Positions 1-8,926 of a DNA stretch of 64,000 nucleotides are shown here, in pieces. Below the pieces are notes generated by a model. That model ran no database searches and was not told where the DNA came from. It saw only the letters and a list, made by a program, of their open reading frames with translations. This DNA is from Ponticaulis koreensis DSM 19734 (GTDB lineage Bacteria; Pseudomonadota; Alphaproteobacteria; Caulobacterales; Hyphomonadaceae), in contig NZ_ATVJ01000001.1 of NCBI RefSeq assembly GCF_000420665.1, positions 1,550,001-1,614,000 on the forward strand. Reading direction: 5' to 3'. The translations under genes and the position numbers were made by a program. Every line of letters begins with the position of its first letter. The stretch's first letter is position 1.

Positions 1-21
1 GCGAGCATCTGGGAAGGTAAA

Positions 22-258
22 ATGATCCTGTCGAACAAGATCAGCGCTGGCATAACCGATCTTGCAGATGCTGACATTCAGTCAGCCACCAATGTGCGCT
101 GCGACTGGTCAGAAGCGGAACTGACTTATGATGACGCGGTCCAGTTGGCAGCCTTCTGGGGGCAGACGGTAGAGGGCGCGAAGGCAAAGGTCGGTGATCT
201 GATGTCAGATCTGGGCCACAAGCGCTTTGTTGAAGCGCTGGGTTCCGTTCTACAATAG
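22..258 (+). CDS. hypothetical protein, possibly 5'-truncated by the window edge
   Basis: A 78-residue reading frame from an ATG preceded by GGGAAGG. The frame stays open to base 1, so the true start may lie outside the window and the protein may be longer. It is mildly acidic and looks helical, with no signal peptide, membrane segment or recognisable motif. A good terminator follows directly, which supports this as the real 3' end of a transcription unit. Family not recognised; coding status likely, function unknown. Confidence 0.5.
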   Translation: MILSNKISAGITDLADADIQSATNVRCDWSEAELTYDDAVQLAAFWGQTVEGAKAKVGDLMSDLGHKRFVEALGSVLQ

Positions 259-281
259 TCTGAGCGGCCAGCGCGTTTTGA

Positions 282-309
282 AGGGCTCCTGAGAAGGGGC
301 CCTTTTTTA
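282..309 (+). terminator. rho-independent terminator
   Basis: Stem GGGCTCC / GGGGCCC with a TGAGAA loop (one T-G pair), followed by TTTTTT. It ends the gene that stops at 258 and lies just upstream of the gene starting at 338. Confidence 0.8.
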
Positions 310-337
310 CTGCGCGTTTGACGCTTAGGCTGAGGAG

Positions 338-730
338 ATGAGCGACTTTATTCTGGATGCGATCAATGAAGCGGAGCTAACGCTGGACTGCGTAGAGGCA
401 GGCGAAGACGTCTATGCCTGCACGCTTGCCAGTCCCCGGGGCCGTATGAAACGGCGCATGACGATGAAGGCTGGCCATGGCGCGCCTTCAATTGGCGAGT
501 TTCTCTTTTATTTTGCGGTGATTGCCCAGCTTGCCGATGAGGCCGAAGACATTACCGACTGGGCTGAAATCCACGGAAAGGATCTCTCAGCCCCGAATGT
601 CGTGAACGAATTTACGCAATTAGTGACCGACCAGCGCGATCTGGAGATCGTCATGGGCACGCACGCATATGACGGCATGATGGCCGGACTGGGGATCAGT
701 CAGGCCATCGGGAATGCCATGCCGCGCTAG
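338..730 (+). CDS. conserved hypothetical protein (130 aa)
   Basis: ATG preceded by GAGGAG at close spacing. The protein is soluble, acidic and about 130 residues, with no signal sequence. Residues 1-45 look like a small beta-rich segment and the rest is helical. It converges with ychF, ending 9 bp from the ychF stop. I do not recognise the family. Confidence 0.6.
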   Translation: MSDFILDAINEAELTLDCVEAGEDVYACTLASPRGRMKRRMTMKAGHGAPSIGEFLFYFAVIAQLADEAEDITDWAEIHGKDLSAPNVVNEFTQLVTDQRDLEIVMGTHAYDGMMAGLGISQAIGNAMPR

Positions 731-738
731 CGACCGGC

Positions 739-1839
739 TTAGACGTTGAAACGGAAGTGCAGAACGTCACCGTCTTTGACGATGTATTCCTTGCCCTCGG
801 CGCGCATTTTACCGGCTTCTTTTGCGCCAGCTTCGCCCTTGTTCGCGACATAGTCTTCATAGGCGATGGTTTCTGCGCGGATGAAGCCTTTTTCAAAGTC
901 GCCATGAATAACGCCAGCGGCCTGAGGGGCTGTCGAGCCCTCTGGAATGGTCCAGGCGCGCGCCTCTTTCGGGCCAACTGTGAAATAGGTTTGCAGGCCG
1001 AGCAGGTCATAGCCCGCGCGGATGACGCGGTTGAGGCCAGGCTCTTCAAGGCCGAGCGTTTCGAGGAATTCTGCCTGATCTTCATCGTCCAGCATGGCGA
1101 TTTCAGATTCGATCTTCGCAGAAATCACGACGACAGGCGAACCTTCAGCGGCCGCGTGCTTCTCAACGACAGCGGAGAACTCGTTGCCGGATTCAGCAGA
1201 GTCTTCATCCACGTTACAAATGTAGAAAACAGGCTTGGCGGTCAGAAGCTGCATCATGCGCCATGCCTTGCGGCTGTCCTTTGGAACATCTGCGTGGCGG
1301 GCAGGCTTGCCAGCGTTCAGTTGCTCCAGCGCAAGGTCGATAAGTTCCAGCGTTTCCTTGGCGTCTTTATCGCCGCCGCTTTTCGCTTTCTTCTCAAGAG
1401 CAGGGCGGCGCTTCTCAAGGCTTTCAAGGTCAGCCAGCATCAGCTCTGTCTCGACGACTTCATAGTCTGCGAGAGGGTCGATTTTGCCGGATACGTGCGT
1501 AATATCTTCGTCTTCAAAACAACGCAGAACGTAAGCAACGGCGTCGGTCTCACGAATGTTTGCGAGGAACTGGTTGCCAAGGCCCTCGCCTTGCGATGCA
1601 CCTTTAACGAGGCCTGCAATGTCCACGAAGTTCATGCGTGTCGGGATGATCTCTTTCGAGCCTGCAATTTCCGCCAGCACTTTAAGGCGTGGCTCTGGCA
1701 TTGCAACGTCACCGACATTCGGCTCGATCGTGCAGAAAGGATAGTTCTCTGCCTGTGCCGCAGCTGTTTTGGTCAGCGCGTTGAACAGGGTGGATTTGCC
1801 AACGTTAGGAAGGCCGACGATCCCGCATTTAAAGCCCAT
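739..1839 (-). CDS. ychF: ribosome-binding ATPase YchF (Obg-like)
   Basis: 366 residues, the usual YchF length. The P-loop GLPNVGKST is at residues 9-17 and the switch motif DIAGL follows near residue 70. The usual NKxD specificity motif is replaced by a CNVDED-type sequence, as is characteristic of YchF, which prefers ATP. The C-terminal TGS domain ends in [12 protein letters not shown]. YchF is a universally conserved translation-associated P-loop ATPase of the cytoplasm. It is transcribed alone here and converges with the gene at 338-730. Confidence 0.97.
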   Translation of the reverse strand: MGFKCGIVGLPNVGKSTLFNALTKTAAAQAENYPFCTIEPNVGDVAMPEPRLKVLAEIAGSKEIIPTRMNFVDIAGLVKGASQGEGLGNQFLANIRETDAVAYVLRCFEDEDITHVSGKIDPLADYEVVETELMLADLESLEKRRPALEKKAKSGGDKDAKETLELIDLALEQLNAGKPARHADVPKDSRKAWRMMQLLTAKPVFYICNVDEDSAESGNEFSAVVEKHAAAEGSPVVVISAKIESEIAMLDDEDQAEFLETLGLEEPGLNRVIRAGYDLLGLQTYFTVGPKEARAWTIPEGSTAPQAAGVIHGDFEKGFIRAETIAYEDYVANKGEAGAKEAGKMRAEGKEYIVKDGDVLHFRFNV

Positions 1840-1986
1840 GAGCAGATATCCTTTTAATCAAGGCGCTCACATAGCAAAATCTGGTCGTCTGACCAGCCCT
1901 CACAGCACTATGGGCGCTAAAAAGCTGGCGCATAAAAGAAGAGCGCGACCCTGGTCACGCTCTTTGTCTTACCTTGTGGGGGAAGA

Positions 1987-2382
1987 TTACGCTGCGGTCT
2001 GGCCGCGAATAGCTGTCGGATAAAGAAGATATTCTTCCTTGGAAAAGCGTGCTTGCAACAGACCAAGTAGCTGGCCAAGGTCGCTTGAACCCGTTTCGCC
2101 TGTACCGTCTTCAATATGCGTCTTGAAGAAGTCAGCGAGCGTCGGCGCCAGCATCTGCATGTCGCCATGAAAGCGTTTTGCAATGTCGCGCGTTGCCGGA
2201 TTGGCGCGAAGTTCTGCGTAAATTTGCTCTTCTTCATGGTGCAGGTGTGCACGGAACAATTCTTTGGCTTCAAGAAGCTTCTGACGTCCGCTTTCTGTGC
2301 CCAACCCGATACGACGGGCTTCTTTAAGGGCGTCCAGAATAGCAACATGCTCCTGTTTGAGGAGGTCTATTTTATTTTCCAT
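1987..2382 (-). CDS. hemerythrin HHE domain-containing protein
   Basis: 131 residues with the hemerythrin-like pattern of histidines and acids: an N-terminal EHVAILD, a central HLHHEEEQIY, a FHGD motif, FFKTHIED, and a C-terminal FSKEEYLLYP. These fit a four-helix bundle binding a di-iron centre. Proteins of this type bind oxygen or NO, or take part in iron and redox stress responses. It is a single gene; the start ATG is the first in frame, near a promoter-like AT-rich stretch at 2400-2460. Confidence 0.85.
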   Translation of the reverse strand: MENKIDLLKQEHVAILDALKEARRIGLGTESGRQKLLEAKELFRAHLHHEEEQIYAELRANPATRDIAKRFHGDMQMLAPTLADFFKTHIEDGTGETGSSDLGQLLGLLQARFSKEEYLLYPTAIRGQTAA

Positions 2383-2555
2383 GCCGTCACTCCGTATGGG
2401 GGGTTACATGTATATACTGCGTACAGGTGACGGGGAGATTAACACTGGTAAATGAAATTACCGGAAAACTTAGGACAATACTTGCCTTCTCGCCGCATTG
2501 CGCGGTTTCCGAGGCCGCGTCATAAGGCCATTTGTTAATTGCAGGATTTTCCCAG

Positions 2556-3179
2556 ATGACCAAAGCCGTCACCCGCAGCTATTTCGCGACACAGATTCAT
2601 GAGTGCCCGATTGTCGATCCGGCTAAGGATGCCGAGTTTATCGATGACCTGATTGATGGCGTCGTCATGCTGGCTGAAGGCGATGAGGCCGGCCAGCAAT
2701 GGTGTGAAGAGCAGGGCTATCTCGGCTACACATCCTATGCGTCGCTGAATGATCTGCCACAGCGGATTTCGGCATTCGGAAAGCTTGAAAAGCGCCTTGT
2801 GAAAGCGGCCAACGCCTACGCCAAAGAGCTGGGCTTCGAGCTCGGCTCTCACAAGCTCAGCATGAATAGTTTCTGGGTGAATGTGCTTGATCCGGGCGCG
2901 GGCCATTCCGGGCATATCCACCCGAACTCGGTCCTGTCAGGCACGTTTTATCTGGACCTGCCAGAAGGCGCCAGCGCGATCCGGTTTGAAGACCCGCGCC
3001 TGCCTTTCATGATGAATTCACCGCCGCAGAAAGCTGATATCGCGGCCGATCTGAAGCGTTTCATCTATTTCCAGCCACAGGTCGGGCAGGCGCTCTTCTG
3101 GGAGAGCTGGCTACGTCATGAAGTGCTGGTGAATATGGCCGATGAGCCACGCCTGTCGATAAGCTTTAATCTGAGCTGA
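2556..3179 (+). CDS. TIGR02466-type putative 2-oxoglutarate/Fe(II) oxygenase
   Basis: The protein from the ATG at 2556 is 207 residues. An in-frame TTG at 2532 lacks a ribosome site, so the ATG is preferred. The region SMNSFWVNVLDPGAGHSGHIHPNS, then GTFYLDLPEGAS, then a late WLRHEV and LSISFNL match the double-stranded beta-helix of the TIGR02466 family, with an HxH...H metal triad. The substrate is unknown. It converges with the MFS gene, with 3 bp between the stops. Confidence 0.75.
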   Translation: MTKAVTRSYFATQIHECPIVDPAKDAEFIDDLIDGVVMLAEGDEAGQQWCEEQGYLGYTSYASLNDLPQRISAFGKLEKRLVKAANAYAKELGFELGSHKLSMNSFWVNVLDPGAGHSGHIHPNSVLSGTFYLDLPEGASAIRFEDPRLPFMMNSPPQKADIAADLKRFIYFQPQVGQALFWESWLRHEVLVNMADEPRLSISFNLS

Positions 3180-3182
3180 TAG

Positions 3183-4589
3183 CTACGAGGTCTCTTCCGA
3201 TTTCATGTTCCAGATCGGTGAGCCCAGAACCATCCAGATGACGATAATGGCCATGCCGAGGGCGGGTACGAATGCAATCTTGTGCGGGCCGAAGTTATCA
3301 ACCGCAAAGCCCATGATAAACGCGCCAATTGGCGCACCCGCCATAAAGCCGAGCTGATAGATAGACAGCACACGAGCAAGCTGGTCTTTCGGCGCCGCGG
3401 CCTGAACGATTGAGCGGCTCATCGCGATAGAGACGCCGCCCGCCAGACCCCAGATAAAGACAATGGCGAGGAAGATCTCGTGATAGTCTTTAATGCCTTC
3501 CCACAACATTACCAGAATGACCATTGAGCCGAGGAATTGTGAGGTGAGGAGCAGGCGTCCCGGGCGTTTCAAATTGCCCACGGTCGACAGAATGGCTGAT
3601 GACACAAACGCGCCAAACCAAAAGGTCACATACATATCGCGAATGCCATCCGGGCCGAGGCCGAACACTTCGCGGTTGATCATTGGCAGAACAACAAGAA
3701 ACGAGCCGATTACGAAAATGCCGACGCCAAACATGGAAAGCGTCATCGCCAGAAGCTGCTTATTACTCGTTACTGTGCGGAAGCCGTCCGACATATCGCC
3801 AAAGGCCGCGCCCAGACCGCTGCGGCCTGTCGTGACCTGACGTCCGCGTGCGAGCCAGAGCGCCGCGAACGCGCCGCAGGCAACGATGAAGCCCTGAAAA
3901 TAGAGAAGATGTTCTGAAGAAACGGGGCCAATTGTGAAACCACCAAGGAAAGGCGGCATTTTGGTCGCCTTATCGGCATACCCGCCGAGGACAATACCCA
4001 TCACCTGAGCTGCAAACTGGGCGAGGGTCGCAAAGGCAACGCCGCGCTGGAGGGTGACGTTAGAGCCGGTGCGCGCGCGCCGGTCGACCACTTCATTCAG
4101 AATGGAATCGCGGGCGGGCATCATGAAGGCACCAAGCGTGCCCATCGAAATGCCATAACCGACCATAAGCGAGTATGCGAGCCAGCTTTCATGCACGGCC
4201 AGTGCCAGCATAATGGCCGGAAAGGCCGCAAGCCCGTGTAAGAGCATAAGCATGCGCTTGCCATCTGCGCGCTCTGCCACCACGCCGCCAATCAGAAGGA
4301 AGACGACGGACGGCGCAGCCAGCGCCATATTGGCAATGCCAAGCTCTGTGCCATCAAGGCCGAGCTTGATGGTGATGAGGTAAGGAAACAGCACCATTTG
4401 CAGGCCAAAGGCCATGAACCAGGTGGATTGCACGATGAGATAAGCTGGCAGCTCGCGCGATACGTGACGCTTGATCCGCGGACGTGATCTGAACGCTGCT
4501 CCCGCAGCCAATGCAGAATCAACGCCGGCTATCGGAGAGCGGGCGCCCTCCATCACTTCGCGATCCAGCTTGTCGAACTCTTCACTCAT
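3183..4589 (-). CDS. MFS transporter
   Basis: 468 residues with about 12 hydrophobic segments after a 45-residue charged cytoplasmic N-terminus. The loop 2-3 signature appears in degenerate form as GGVVAERADGKRML, and a central hydrophilic linker separates the two six-helix halves. This is a major facilitator superfamily permease of the inner membrane, in the MFS_3/enterobactin-exporter-like group by appearance. The substrate cannot be told from sequence. The gene is monocistronic. Confidence 0.88.
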   Translation of the reverse strand: MSEEFDKLDREVMEGARSPIAGVDSALAAGAAFRSRPRIKRHVSRELPAYLIVQSTWFMAFGLQMVLFPYLITIKLGLDGTELGIANMALAAPSVVFLLIGGVVAERADGKRMLMLLHGLAAFPAIMLALAVHESWLAYSLMVGYGISMGTLGAFMMPARDSILNEVVDRRARTGSNVTLQRGVAFATLAQFAAQVMGIVLGGYADKATKMPPFLGGFTIGPVSSEHLLYFQGFIVACGAFAALWLARGRQVTTGRSGLGAAFGDMSDGFRTVTSNKQLLAMTLSMFGVGIFVIGSFLVVLPMINREVFGLGPDGIRDMYVTFWFGAFVSSAILSTVGNLKRPGRLLLTSQFLGSMVILVMLWEGIKDYHEIFLAIVFIWGLAGGVSIAMSRSIVQAAAPKDQLARVLSIYQLGFMAGAPIGAFIMGFAVDNFGPHKIAFVPALGMAIIVIWMVLGSPIWNMKSEETS

Positions 4590-4733
4590 CTGAGCGCCTG
4601 TCTGTTATTCCGGCGGACATCGTTGCCACGTATCGTCCGGAATGTCAGTAGTCTAGCCATGTGGCAATCTTGACCTTGCGACAGACTGGTCATCACAATG
4701 CGTGCAGGGAACAGACAGGACAGGACCTGAAAC

Positions 4734-5177
4734 ATGCGTGCAATTCGCAACAGCCTAAGCTGGTTACTTGCCCTTTTCCTGATCGCTGTTTTTCTTCACT
4801 GGACAGTGCATCCATGGCCGGAACCGGTCGTCGGGCAGGTGATTTTTTATGACCTGCCGGGCGAGAGTATCGTCTTTTCGTCACTGGCTGAAGGCACGGG
4901 CATTGCCCTGTTCGAGCCGACAGGGCGGGTAATTATGGGCGTTCTGGAGCTGCTTGCTGCGTTTCTGCTGTTTATCCCGCCGTTTCGCAAAACAGGGGCG
5001 CGGTTTGCAAGCCTTCTGTTTCTGGTGCTGGCGGGCATTCATCTCTCGCCATGGGTCGGGATGGATCTGAACATCCCAGCCACAGGTGAGAGCGATGCAG
5101 GGGCGGCTTTCTACCTGACCGTCGCCGCGCTTACCGCTTCACTTCTGCTGTTATACATTCACCCTGAAAAACGATAA
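4734..5177 (+). CDS. DoxX-like small integral membrane protein
   Basis: 147 residues with four predicted membrane helices. The segment GRVIMGVLELLAAFLLFIP followed by a short basic loop and a HLSPWVGM motif resembles the DoxX-like family. That family is loosely linked to respiration or redox stress; the function here is unknown. The ATG lies a few bases after an ACAGGACCTGAAAC leader with a modest ribosome site. It stands alone between the divergent MFS gene and a DUF2336 gene. Confidence 0.7.
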   Translation: MRAIRNSLSWLLALFLIAVFLHWTVHPWPEPVVGQVIFYDLPGESIVFSSLAEGTGIALFEPTGRVIMGVLELLAAFLLFIPPFRKTGARFASLLFLVLAGIHLSPWVGMDLNIPATGESDAGAAFYLTVAALTASLLLLYIHPEKR

Positions 5178-5318
5178 ATTTGGGGGACGTGGTTTTTCGC
5201 TTTTACGGCGAATAAAAACTCGGGATCAGGCCATTATGGCGGTGTATTTATGTAGTCTGGTGAGACCCCGTTAAGTCTTTTGCGGCATAATTCTCGATTA
5301 GTACTTTTGGGAACTCAC

Positions 5319-6536
5319 ATGGCTACTGATCCAGCACTTCTTCTTTCAGAGGCCGCTGCCGAAACGCCGCGCCGCGCAAGAAATACACTTCTTCGTCGTC
5401 TGATTGATGTCGTGGCCATGCCCAGTTCCCGCATTCCGCCGCAAGACAGGTCCATGGCAGGCGATGTTCTGCTCGAAATGCTGTTCGATGCGGAAGAGGA
5501 AGAACGTATTTTCTGCGCACGCCGTCTGGTGCCGACACAGGAAGCGCCGCGCCGCGTCCTGCGCTATCTCGGTATGTGTTCGATTGAGGTGGCTCGCGAG
5601 CTGCTTGAACAGAATGAATCTCTGGACGATTCAGATCTGAATTTCATTCTGAAACGTTCGACACCGTTGCATGCGGAAGCGATTGCTCGACGCAAGACGT
5701 TGCCACCGTCAGTTTGCGATACATTGGTTGATATTGGTCACGTGCCGGCCATTGAGACCATGCTTAAATCGCGCCGCTCTTTCATTTCGGAAACATCCAT
5801 GGATGATCTGATGGAGTTGTCGCGCGCAAACGAGCATCTGTGCTCAATGCTTATCGACCGCGATGAGATGACGCCGAACCACGCCATGACAATGTTCTGG
5901 TGGTCAAATGAGGACGACCGTCGGAAAATCCTGATGAAGTTTTCGGCTGATCGGGCTGAGCTTATTGATGTTTGTGGTGATATTTTCGGACTCGCGGCCT
6001 CCGAAGGCTGGTCTGATCCGGTTACGCGTAAAACACTTCAACTGATCGAACGTCGCCAGCGCAACCGTGCTGCCATCGAGCGTAGCCCGTATGACTCGTT
6101 GGAAGAGGCGATTGAAGCGGCTGAAAAGCAGGGGCTGACACGCGATTCAGCGCAGGAAATTGGCCACCTGGCTGGTATCAAGCCGGTAACAGCTGCGAAA
6201 ATTCTGACGGATCCGGGCGGCGAGGCGATCGCCGTTCTGTGTAAGGCAACAGGCCTGAAGCGTCATTACCTGATGCGCCTCTGGGTGGCGATGAAACGAC
6301 CGGCCGAAATTGGTCCGGGCGTGCTTCATCCGCATTATGAGCGGATCAAGGAAATCTACGAAATGATGAGCGTTGCTAAGGCACAAACGACGCTTCGCTA
6401 TTGGAACTGGTCGCTCTCCTCATCCTTCAATCTGAAGCCGGTGAATATGGATGATGAAGACGCGAACAGGTCACATCAGTTTTCATCGTCTATGCGAACA
6501 GCCCGTCTCGTATTTGGCGGTGTCAGCAAGGATTAG
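5319..6536 (+). CDS. DUF2336 domain-containing protein
   Basis: 405 residues from the ATG at 5319. A TTG at 5280 also keeps the frame but has no ribosome site and would add residues unlike the family. The protein is built of repeated helical pairs, HEAT-like, with the repeated pattern of acid-rich helices and a C-terminal block (VTAAKILTDPGGEAIAVLCKATGL) typical of alphaproteobacterial DUF2336 proteins. Members are cytoplasmic, and some sit near cell-cycle or motility genes; no activity is established. A second DUF2336-like gene runs off the right end of this window. Confidence 0.85.
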   Translation: MATDPALLLSEAAAETPRRARNTLLRRLIDVVAMPSSRIPPQDRSMAGDVLLEMLFDAEEEERIFCARRLVPTQEAPRRVLRYLGMCSIEVARELLEQNESLDDSDLNFILKRSTPLHAEAIARRKTLPPSVCDTLVDIGHVPAIETMLKSRRSFISETSMDDLMELSRANEHLCSMLIDRDEMTPNHAMTMFWWSNEDDRRKILMKFSADRAELIDVCGDIFGLAASEGWSDPVTRKTLQLIERRQRNRAAIERSPYDSLEEAIEAAEKQGLTRDSAQEIGHLAGIKPVTAAKILTDPGGEAIAVLCKATGLKRHYLMRLWVAMKRPAEIGPGVLHPHYERIKEIYEMMSVAKAQTTLRYWNWSLSSSFNLKPVNMDDEDANRSHQFSSSMRTARLVFGGVSKD

Positions 6537-6625
6537 GGCTGAGGGCCCATCATTGCTGTGCATGCGGATTGCAGTTCAGAAAAATTCGCAAGAAATTCTC
6601 ACTCCACGCTGGTCAAGTCCGATCT

Positions 6626-6660
6626 GCTAGACTAGGTCTAGCCCCAATTATATGAATTGG
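6626..6660. promoter_or_regulatory. two adjacent palindromes ahead of the mrp operon
   Basis: GCTAGAC-TAG-GTCTAGC (6626-6642) is a palindrome with 7-bp arms. It is followed at 6644-6660 by CCAATT-ATATG-AATTGG with 6-bp arms. They lie immediately before the first mrp start codon. Such dyads could be a repressor or activator operator, or a leader hairpin. The binding protein is unknown; the palindromes themselves are read directly. Confidence 0.5.
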
Positions 6661-6662
6661 GC

Positions 6663-7181
6663 ATGAGGTCTGGACACGTGCTTTACGTGATGGGTTTGGC
6701 AACTGCTTTAACGCTGTTGTGGTTGGGAATGTCGGGCATATACGAGCCTGTGGTTCTCTCGCTGGGTGTGATTTCGATAGCAATCACGGTCATTCTGGCA
6801 ACACGACTTGGGCTGAAAGACCGTGAAACGTCTCCGTATCACCGGATCATTCCGTTTCTTCTGTATACGCCTTATCTGATCAAAGAGATCCTGAAGGCGA
6901 ACCTGACGGTTATTAAGGCCGTTCTGAAGCCGGATATGGATATCCAGCCGACTATGGTGAAAGTGAAAACGACCTGCCGGTCTGACCTCGCCAAAGTGAT
7001 TTTTGCAAACTCCATCACATTGACACCGGGCACGGTCACGCTGCGCGTTGATGATGACTCCATGCTGGTGCATGGCCTGTATGAGGCGGATGCCCAGCCT
7101 GAAGCGTTTGAGGAAATGGATCGCCGTTCTTCACTTGCCGGTGATGGTCGCCCGTCCAAAGAAAAGGGGACAAGCAAATGA
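6663..7181 (+). CDS. mrpE: Na+/H+ antiporter subunit E (MrpE/MnhE)
   Basis: About 172 residues: two N-terminal membrane helices, a FLLYTPYLIKEI motif and the MrpE core FANSITLTPGTVTLRV near residues 115-135, which is diagnostic of this subunit. MrpE is a small membrane subunit of the Mrp antiporter complex. It heads a ten-gene operon and overlaps mrpF by 4 bp (ATGA). The start is uncertain: ATG at 6663 is taken, but GTG at 6678 has a better GAGG ribosome site. Confidence 0.93.
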   Translation: MRSGHVLYVMGLATALTLLWLGMSGIYEPVVLSLGVISIAITVILATRLGLKDRETSPYHRIIPFLLYTPYLIKEILKANLTVIKAVLKPDMDIQPTMVKVKTTCRSDLAKVIFANSITLTPGTVTLRVDDDSMLVHGLYEADAQPEAFEEMDRRSSLAGDGRPSKEKGTSK

Positions 7182-7483
7182 CCCTTCTGTCTGTAGCGGC
7201 AGTCGGCATTTTTGTGTCGATTGCGTTATTGCTTATCCGGTTGTTCGTAGGGCCATCGCTGTACGACCGCGTACTGGCTGTGAACTCCGTCGGTACGAAA
7301 ATCGTTGTTCTGCTGGCGCTTGTCGGCTTCATGATGGGGCGTCCGGACTTTCTGGACATCGCGCTTCTCTATGCGCTGATCAACTTCGTTACGACGATCG
7401 CTATCCTGAAATTCTTCCGCTATCGCTCCTTCCAGATTTCGCTCATCAAGCCGGAAGTCGAGCCGAAAGGGGAGGCTGAATAA
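7178..7483 (+). CDS. mrpF: Na+/H+ antiporter subunit F (MrpF/MnhF)
   Basis: 101 residues with three membrane helices and the MrpF pattern RLFVGPSLYDRVLAVN in the first half, followed by FLDIALLYALINFV. It is a small membrane subunit of the Mrp complex, equivalent to MbhB of archaeal membrane-bound hydrogenases. It is translationally coupled to both neighbours by overlapping stop/start codons. Confidence 0.95.
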   Translation: MTLLSVAAVGIFVSIALLLIRLFVGPSLYDRVLAVNSVGTKIVVLLALVGFMMGRPDFLDIALLYALINFVTTIAILKFFRYRSFQISLIKPEVEPKGEAE

Positions 7484-7860
7484 TGGAGTTCTTTAACGAC
7501 GTTATCGGCGTGATCACAGCGCCGGGCTGGCGCCATTTTGTGGGCGCGCTTCTGTGTGCGATTGGCGGTGTATCTACCGTTATCGCTGCGGCCGGCGTTC
7601 TACGCTTTCCTGACTTTTATACCCGCCTTCACGCGGCCAGTGTGACCGATACGCTCGGCGCGCTGACGCTTATTCTGGGTATGGCGTTTCTGGCGCCGGG
7701 GCTTCTGATTGTTTTCAAACTCATTCTGATCGGTCTCTTCCTCGTGCTGACTGGCCCGACAAGCGCACACGCGATTGCCAACGCGGCCTATACAGCCGGG
7801 CTTGAGCCAATCATCGGTAAAATCGGCCTGCAAAAGGCTAAAGAGGAGGACGAGGCATGA
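7483..7860 (+). CDS. mrpG: Na+/H+ antiporter subunit G (MrpG/MnhG)
   Basis: 125 residues with three membrane helices and the MrpG signature LRFPDFYTRLHAASVTDTLG near residues 40-60, then GPTSAHAIANAAY. It is a small structural subunit of the Mrp antiporter, equivalent to MbhC. The TAATG overlap with mrpF and a 4-bp overlap with the next gene show operon membership. Confidence 0.95.
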   Translation: MEFFNDVIGVITAPGWRHFVGALLCAIGGVSTVIAAAGVLRFPDFYTRLHAASVTDTLGALTLILGMAFLAPGLLIVFKLILIGLFLVLTGPTSAHAIANAAYTAGLEPIIGKIGLQKAKEEDEA

Positions 7861-8474
7861 GCGATGTAGCTAATACTGCGGCTCAGGTCGCGGGGCCGGA
7901 CCTCTCGGTTATTCTTATTGATATCAGCGTTCTGACAATGATGGCGATCACCGCGATCGCGATTGCGCGTCTGCGCAGCCTGTTCGCGCTGGTCATGCTG
8001 TCTGGTGTGTACTCACTTCTGTCTGCGACATGGTTTGTGATTGCCGATGCCGTCGACGTTGCCTTTACCGAGGCTGCGGTTGGCGCGGGCATTTCATCAG
8101 CGCTCATTCTCGGCGCCATGCTGCTGACCGTGCGGGTGGCCAAGGAAGACAAGCCGCTGAAGCGCATCGCGCCTATGCTGGTTGTCGTGATTACTGGTGC
8201 AATCCTGTTCTATGCGACGATTGACCTTCCAGGCTTTGGTGATCCGGATTCTCCGGCCAACTCCTATCTCGCGCAGGAATTCCTGCAGCGTAACTATGGA
8301 GATATCGGCATTCCGAACGTCGTAACCTCTGTTCTCGCCAGCTATCGTGGCTTCGATACATTCGGCGAGGTTGGCGTTGTCTTCATTGCAGGTGTGGCGG
8401 TTGCGCTGCTGCTCGGTTTTGGCGAGCGCTCCCTGTCTGCATCCCTGAAAAAGAAAAAGGGAGGCGAGAAGTGA
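7857..8474 (+). CDS. MrpA C-terminal-type subunit (DUF4040/MbhD plus MbhE-like)
   Basis: 205 residues with six or so membrane helices. Residues 15-105 match the MbhD/DUF4040 domain (FALVMLSGVYSLLSATWFV, then FTEAAVGAGISSALILGAML). Residues 110-200 resemble MbhE/MrpB_C with a FDTFGEVGVVFIAGVAV ending. In canonical Mrp systems these domains are the C-terminal end of the giant MrpA; here they form a separate protein, as in archaeal Mbh modules. The FTEAAVGAG glutamate is the conserved acid of this domain. Confidence 0.85.
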   Translation: MSDVANTAAQVAGPDLSVILIDISVLTMMAITAIAIARLRSLFALVMLSGVYSLLSATWFVIADAVDVAFTEAAVGAGISSALILGAMLLTVRVAKEDKPLKRIAPMLVVVITGAILFYATIDLPGFGDPDSPANSYLAQEFLQRNYGDIGIPNVVTSVLASYRGFDTFGEVGVVFIAGVAVALLLGFGERSLSASLKKKKGGEK

Positions 8475-8923
8475 AAACCGACCACCACGTAATCCTGCGG
8501 GTGACGGCTAAGTTCCTCATCCCGATTATCACGCTCTACGCCTTCTATGTTCAGTTCCACGGTGACTATTCGCCGGGCGGCGGCTTCCAGGCGGGTGTGA
8601 TCTTTGCCGTTGGTATTATTCTTTATGCGCTGATCTTCGGTGTGGTTGAGGCGCTGCGTCTCGTGCCAGCAACATTCGCACGCACACTCGCGCTCTTCGG
8701 CTTCCTGCTTTACGGATCCGTCGGCGTCTGGGCGATGCTGAATGGCGGCCTGTTCCTCGATTATGACTTCGTGATTCCGGAAGGCCCGGATGGTCACTGG
8801 GGCCAGCATATCGGCATTATCGTGATTGAACTTGGCGTTCTCTTCGCGGTCGCAGGCAGCATGCTTACAATCTTCTATGCGTTCGCTGGTCGTGCGCCTG
8901 AAATTGATGATGAGGACTGGTAG
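8471..8923 (+). CDS. mrpB: Na+/H+ antiporter subunit B (MrpB/MnhB)
   Basis: 150 residues with four membrane helices and the MrpB signature HGDYSPGGGFQAGVIFAV near residues 29-46. It is a membrane subunit of the Mrp antiporter, equivalent to MbhF. It overlaps the preceding gene by 4 bp and is 3 bp from mrpC. Confidence 0.95.
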   Translation: MKTDHHVILRVTAKFLIPIITLYAFYVQFHGDYSPGGGFQAGVIFAVGIILYALIFGVVEALRLVPATFARTLALFGFLLYGSVGVWAMLNGGLFLDYDFVIPEGPDGHWGQHIGIIVIELGVLFAVAGSMLTIFYAFAGRAPEIDDEDW

Positions 8924-8926
8924 AAC

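Noticed and set aside
757-1857. 366-residue open frame on the plus strand
   Set aside because: It lies fully opposite ychF, has a codon pattern mirrored from it, and makes a cysteine- and phenylalanine-rich protein without domains. A shadow.
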